Positions 62,631-64,000 of a stretch of 64,000 bases of DNA are shown here, in pieces (the first letter of the stretch is position 1; the number at the start of each line of letters is the position of its first letter). Under the pieces are notes generated by a model, which was not told the origin of the DNA, searched no databases, and was given only the letters and a program-made list of their open reading frames with translations. Source of the stretch: Stieleria varia (GTDB lineage: Bacteria; Planctomycetota; Planctomycetia; Pirellulales; Pirellulaceae); assembly GCF_038443385.1 (NCBI RefSeq), contig NZ_CP151726.1:1922001-1986000 (forward strand). The letters are read 5' to 3'. The position numbers and the translations under genes are program-made.

Positions 62631-63974
62631 ATGACTTCGTCCAATCACTCTGCAGTGCCTCCGGGTGGATTCAAGCTACGTTTTCACCCGCGAATTTTTG
62701 GCAGTGCGGCTCCTGTTTTTCCTGGATTCGAGATCGATATCTCGGACCGTGTTGATGATGCCGATCGCCCGGATGCCGTCTGGCACCGCGATCGTGCGAA
62801 ACAGATGATCAAGGCGCATCCGGAGATCAAGGGGCTGATCGGAAATAATCCATACACGTTCATTTGGTGCATCCTGTTCACCGGAGCCCAGATCGGCGTG
62901 GCTGCGGCTGCCGGCATGGTCAGTTGGTGGTTGGTCCCCGTGCTTGCTTACTTCATCGGTGCCTGGATCAACATCTGCCTGTTCATGTTGGCACACGAGT
63001 GCAACCACAATCTGGTCTTCAAGAAAACCGCGCCCAACCGCTGGCTGTACACCCTGACAACGATGCCGATGTTTCTATCGGGGCATCACACGTGGTGGGT
63101 CGAGCATCACGTGCACCACAATGATTTGGGCGCCAAGAAGGACTTTGTGAAACGCCGTCGCAGCTTCATGTTGCTGACACGTCAACAAGTGTTGTGGAAA
63201 ACCGAAGGGCCGCTGTACAAGGCATTCTCTTGGCTGGCAACGCCGTTGTTCTCACCGTACTCACTGTTGATGCTGGTCACACAAGTGATGCGGTCTGTCC
63301 TCGGGCTGATCGTGTACGTCTTTGAATCACTCTTGCGAGGGCGTCTGCGTCCGGGAACCTTGTCGCTCAAGATTTTGGCAGATGAGCATTTGGTGAGCGG
63401 ATACGTCCGCAACTCCATGACGGGCTGGGCCGTGATCTATCCGCTCTTTAGCCTGGGGCTCACCGTCGCGTTGTTCTTTGTCGGTGGCTGGAAAGCCCTG
63501 GTGTTCCTGCTGCTCTCACAGTTGTTCATGACCGGATTCCTGAACCCCGTGATGTTCGGGATGATCCTCAGCAACTCGCACTTCCATGGTCACAGCCGCT
63601 ATCAACCGTCCTCGTCCTATTACGGATGGATGAATTGGTTCACGTTTAACTTTGGACTCCACACCGAGCACCACGACATCTCGGGTATCCCCTGGAATCG
63701 ATTGCCCAAGATGCGTCAGTACGCGCCCGAGTTTTACGACAACATCGTGCAAACCGAATCCTACGCACGTCTGGCGTTGCAGTTCGCATTCGGTAGTCGC
63801 GACAAAGGCGACACGGATTTTGACAATGAGGTCTATCGAAACGCCGAAATGTTCCGAAAGATGGAAGAGGAGCAAGCAGCAGCGGCGGCAGGCAAGACAT
63901 CGGAATCCGACTCTGAGAAAGCGGAACCGGCAGACGAAATCGTCGATGACGCGCGGCAGTTCTCGCGTCCATGA
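62631..63974 (+). CDS. Fatty acid desaturase family protein, sphingolipid desaturase-like
   Basis: 447 residues. Three histidine boxes bind the di-iron centre: HECNH (122-126), EHHVHHN (HxxHH from 159) and HTEHHD near 343. The membrane spans (IWCILFTGAQIGVAAAAGM, VPVLAYFIGAWINICLFML, then two more near 270-310) fit the desaturase topology. The C-terminal GLHTEHHDISGIPWNRLP with MRQYAPEFYD matches the sphingolipid delta-4 desaturase pattern (xNEHHDFPxIP, IAPEYYD). The substrate is likely a long-chain base or fatty acyl chain. An Asp/Glu-rich tail follows. It overlaps the next gene by four bases. Confidence 0.85.
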   Translation: MTSSNHSAVPPGGFKLRFHPRIFGSAAPVFPGFEIDISDRVDDADRPDAVWHRDRAKQMIKAHPEIKGLIGNNPYTFIWCILFTGAQIGVAAAAGMVSWWLVPVLAYFIGAWINICLFMLAHECNHNLVFKKTAPNRWLYTLTTMPMFLSGHHTWWVEHHVHHNDLGAKKDFVKRRRSFMLLTRQQVLWKTEGPLYKAFSWLATPLFSPYSLLMLVTQVMRSVLGLIVYVFESLLRGRLRPGTLSLKILADEHLVSGYVRNSMTGWAVIYPLFSLGLTVALFFVGGWKALVFLLLSQLFMTGFLNPVMFGMILSNSHFHGHSRYQPSSSYYGWMNWFTFNFGLHTEHHDISGIPWNRLPKMRQYAPEFYDNIVQTESYARLALQFAFGSRDKGDTDFDNEVYRNAEMFRKMEEEQAAAAAGKTSESDSEKAEPADEIVDDARQFSRP

Positions 63975-64000
63975 GCCTTGCCGATAAAGTTGTCTTGATT
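63971..64000 (+). CDS. Start of a probable short-chain dehydrogenase (truncated by window)
   Basis: Ten codons, MSLADKVVLI, at the right edge. KVVLI is the first beta strand that normally leads into the TGxxxGIG nucleotide motif of short-chain dehydrogenases. The ATG overlaps the desaturase stop (ATGA), so it is probably coupled. A reductase of the same lipid pathway is possible but not shown. Confidence 0.4.
   Translation, partial: MSLADKVVLI

Overview
The window looks like chromosome from a planctomycete of the Pirellulaceae (Rhodopirellula-like). The marker families are characteristic: two secreted sulfatases, a PSCyt1/DUF1549/DUF1553 cytochrome-like protein next to a Tat-exported DUF1501 protein, Tat-exported Gfo/Idh/MocA proteins, PEP-CTERM proteins, an ECF sigma factor overlapping a Ser/Thr kinase gene, an MfnF-like C1-pathway protein and many REP-type repeats. 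No rRNA or tRNA gene was seen. Assignments rest on reading motifs; no database search was run.

Layout. 1-4059 (minus): a carbamoyltransferase cut by the window edge, the MfnF-like protein, a sulfatase and a SIMPL-like protein. 4162-19213 (minus): a tight MoxR-type operon transcribed from high to low coordinates: MoxR ATPase, DUF58, BatA-like, VWA, DUF4175-like, DUF4159, a phosphoesterase-like/tetraheme cytochrome fusion, and a thioredoxin-HEAT protein. Overlapping stop/start codons tie most of it together. 19226-27600: a broken small secreted gene, an HDOD gene and two oxidoreductases, separated by three copies of a ~260-bp repeat, one of which carries a 133-bp palindromic insertion. 26259-37285: secreted repeat proteins, an archaemetzincin-like protease, two complete RAYT transposases (plus one fragment at 25637) and a PEP-CTERM beta-helix protein. 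37525-39673: a frameshifted carbohydrate-binding remnant and an unusual two-domain IS200-type transposase between two blocks of 80-bp repeats. 39973-42654: a DUF4062/NB-ARC/TPR protein of STAND type. 43598-48035: sialidase-like protein, lipoprotein, sulfatase and a redoxin-like protein.

48189-53101 is the most interesting part. Four minus-strand single-gene units, unrelated to each other, are each followed by an imperfect palindrome of about 70-90 bp with a shared loop motif (TGAArTGGAnAG) and a GTT-containing edge. The array ends at a junction beside a divergent ORF resembling the N-terminal domain of a tyrosine recombinase. A decayed group II intron lies inside the array in the opposite orientation to the genes. 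This is the architecture of an integron cassette array with divergent attC-like sites and a broken integrase.

53267-64000: a PEP-CTERM protein, a 16-bp-TIR element, the DUF1501/PSCyt pair (the PSCyt gene has hairpin repeats in its 5' end), the ECF sigma/kinase pair, a desaturase with the sphingolipid-type histidine boxes, and the first ten codons of a probable short-chain dehydrogenase.
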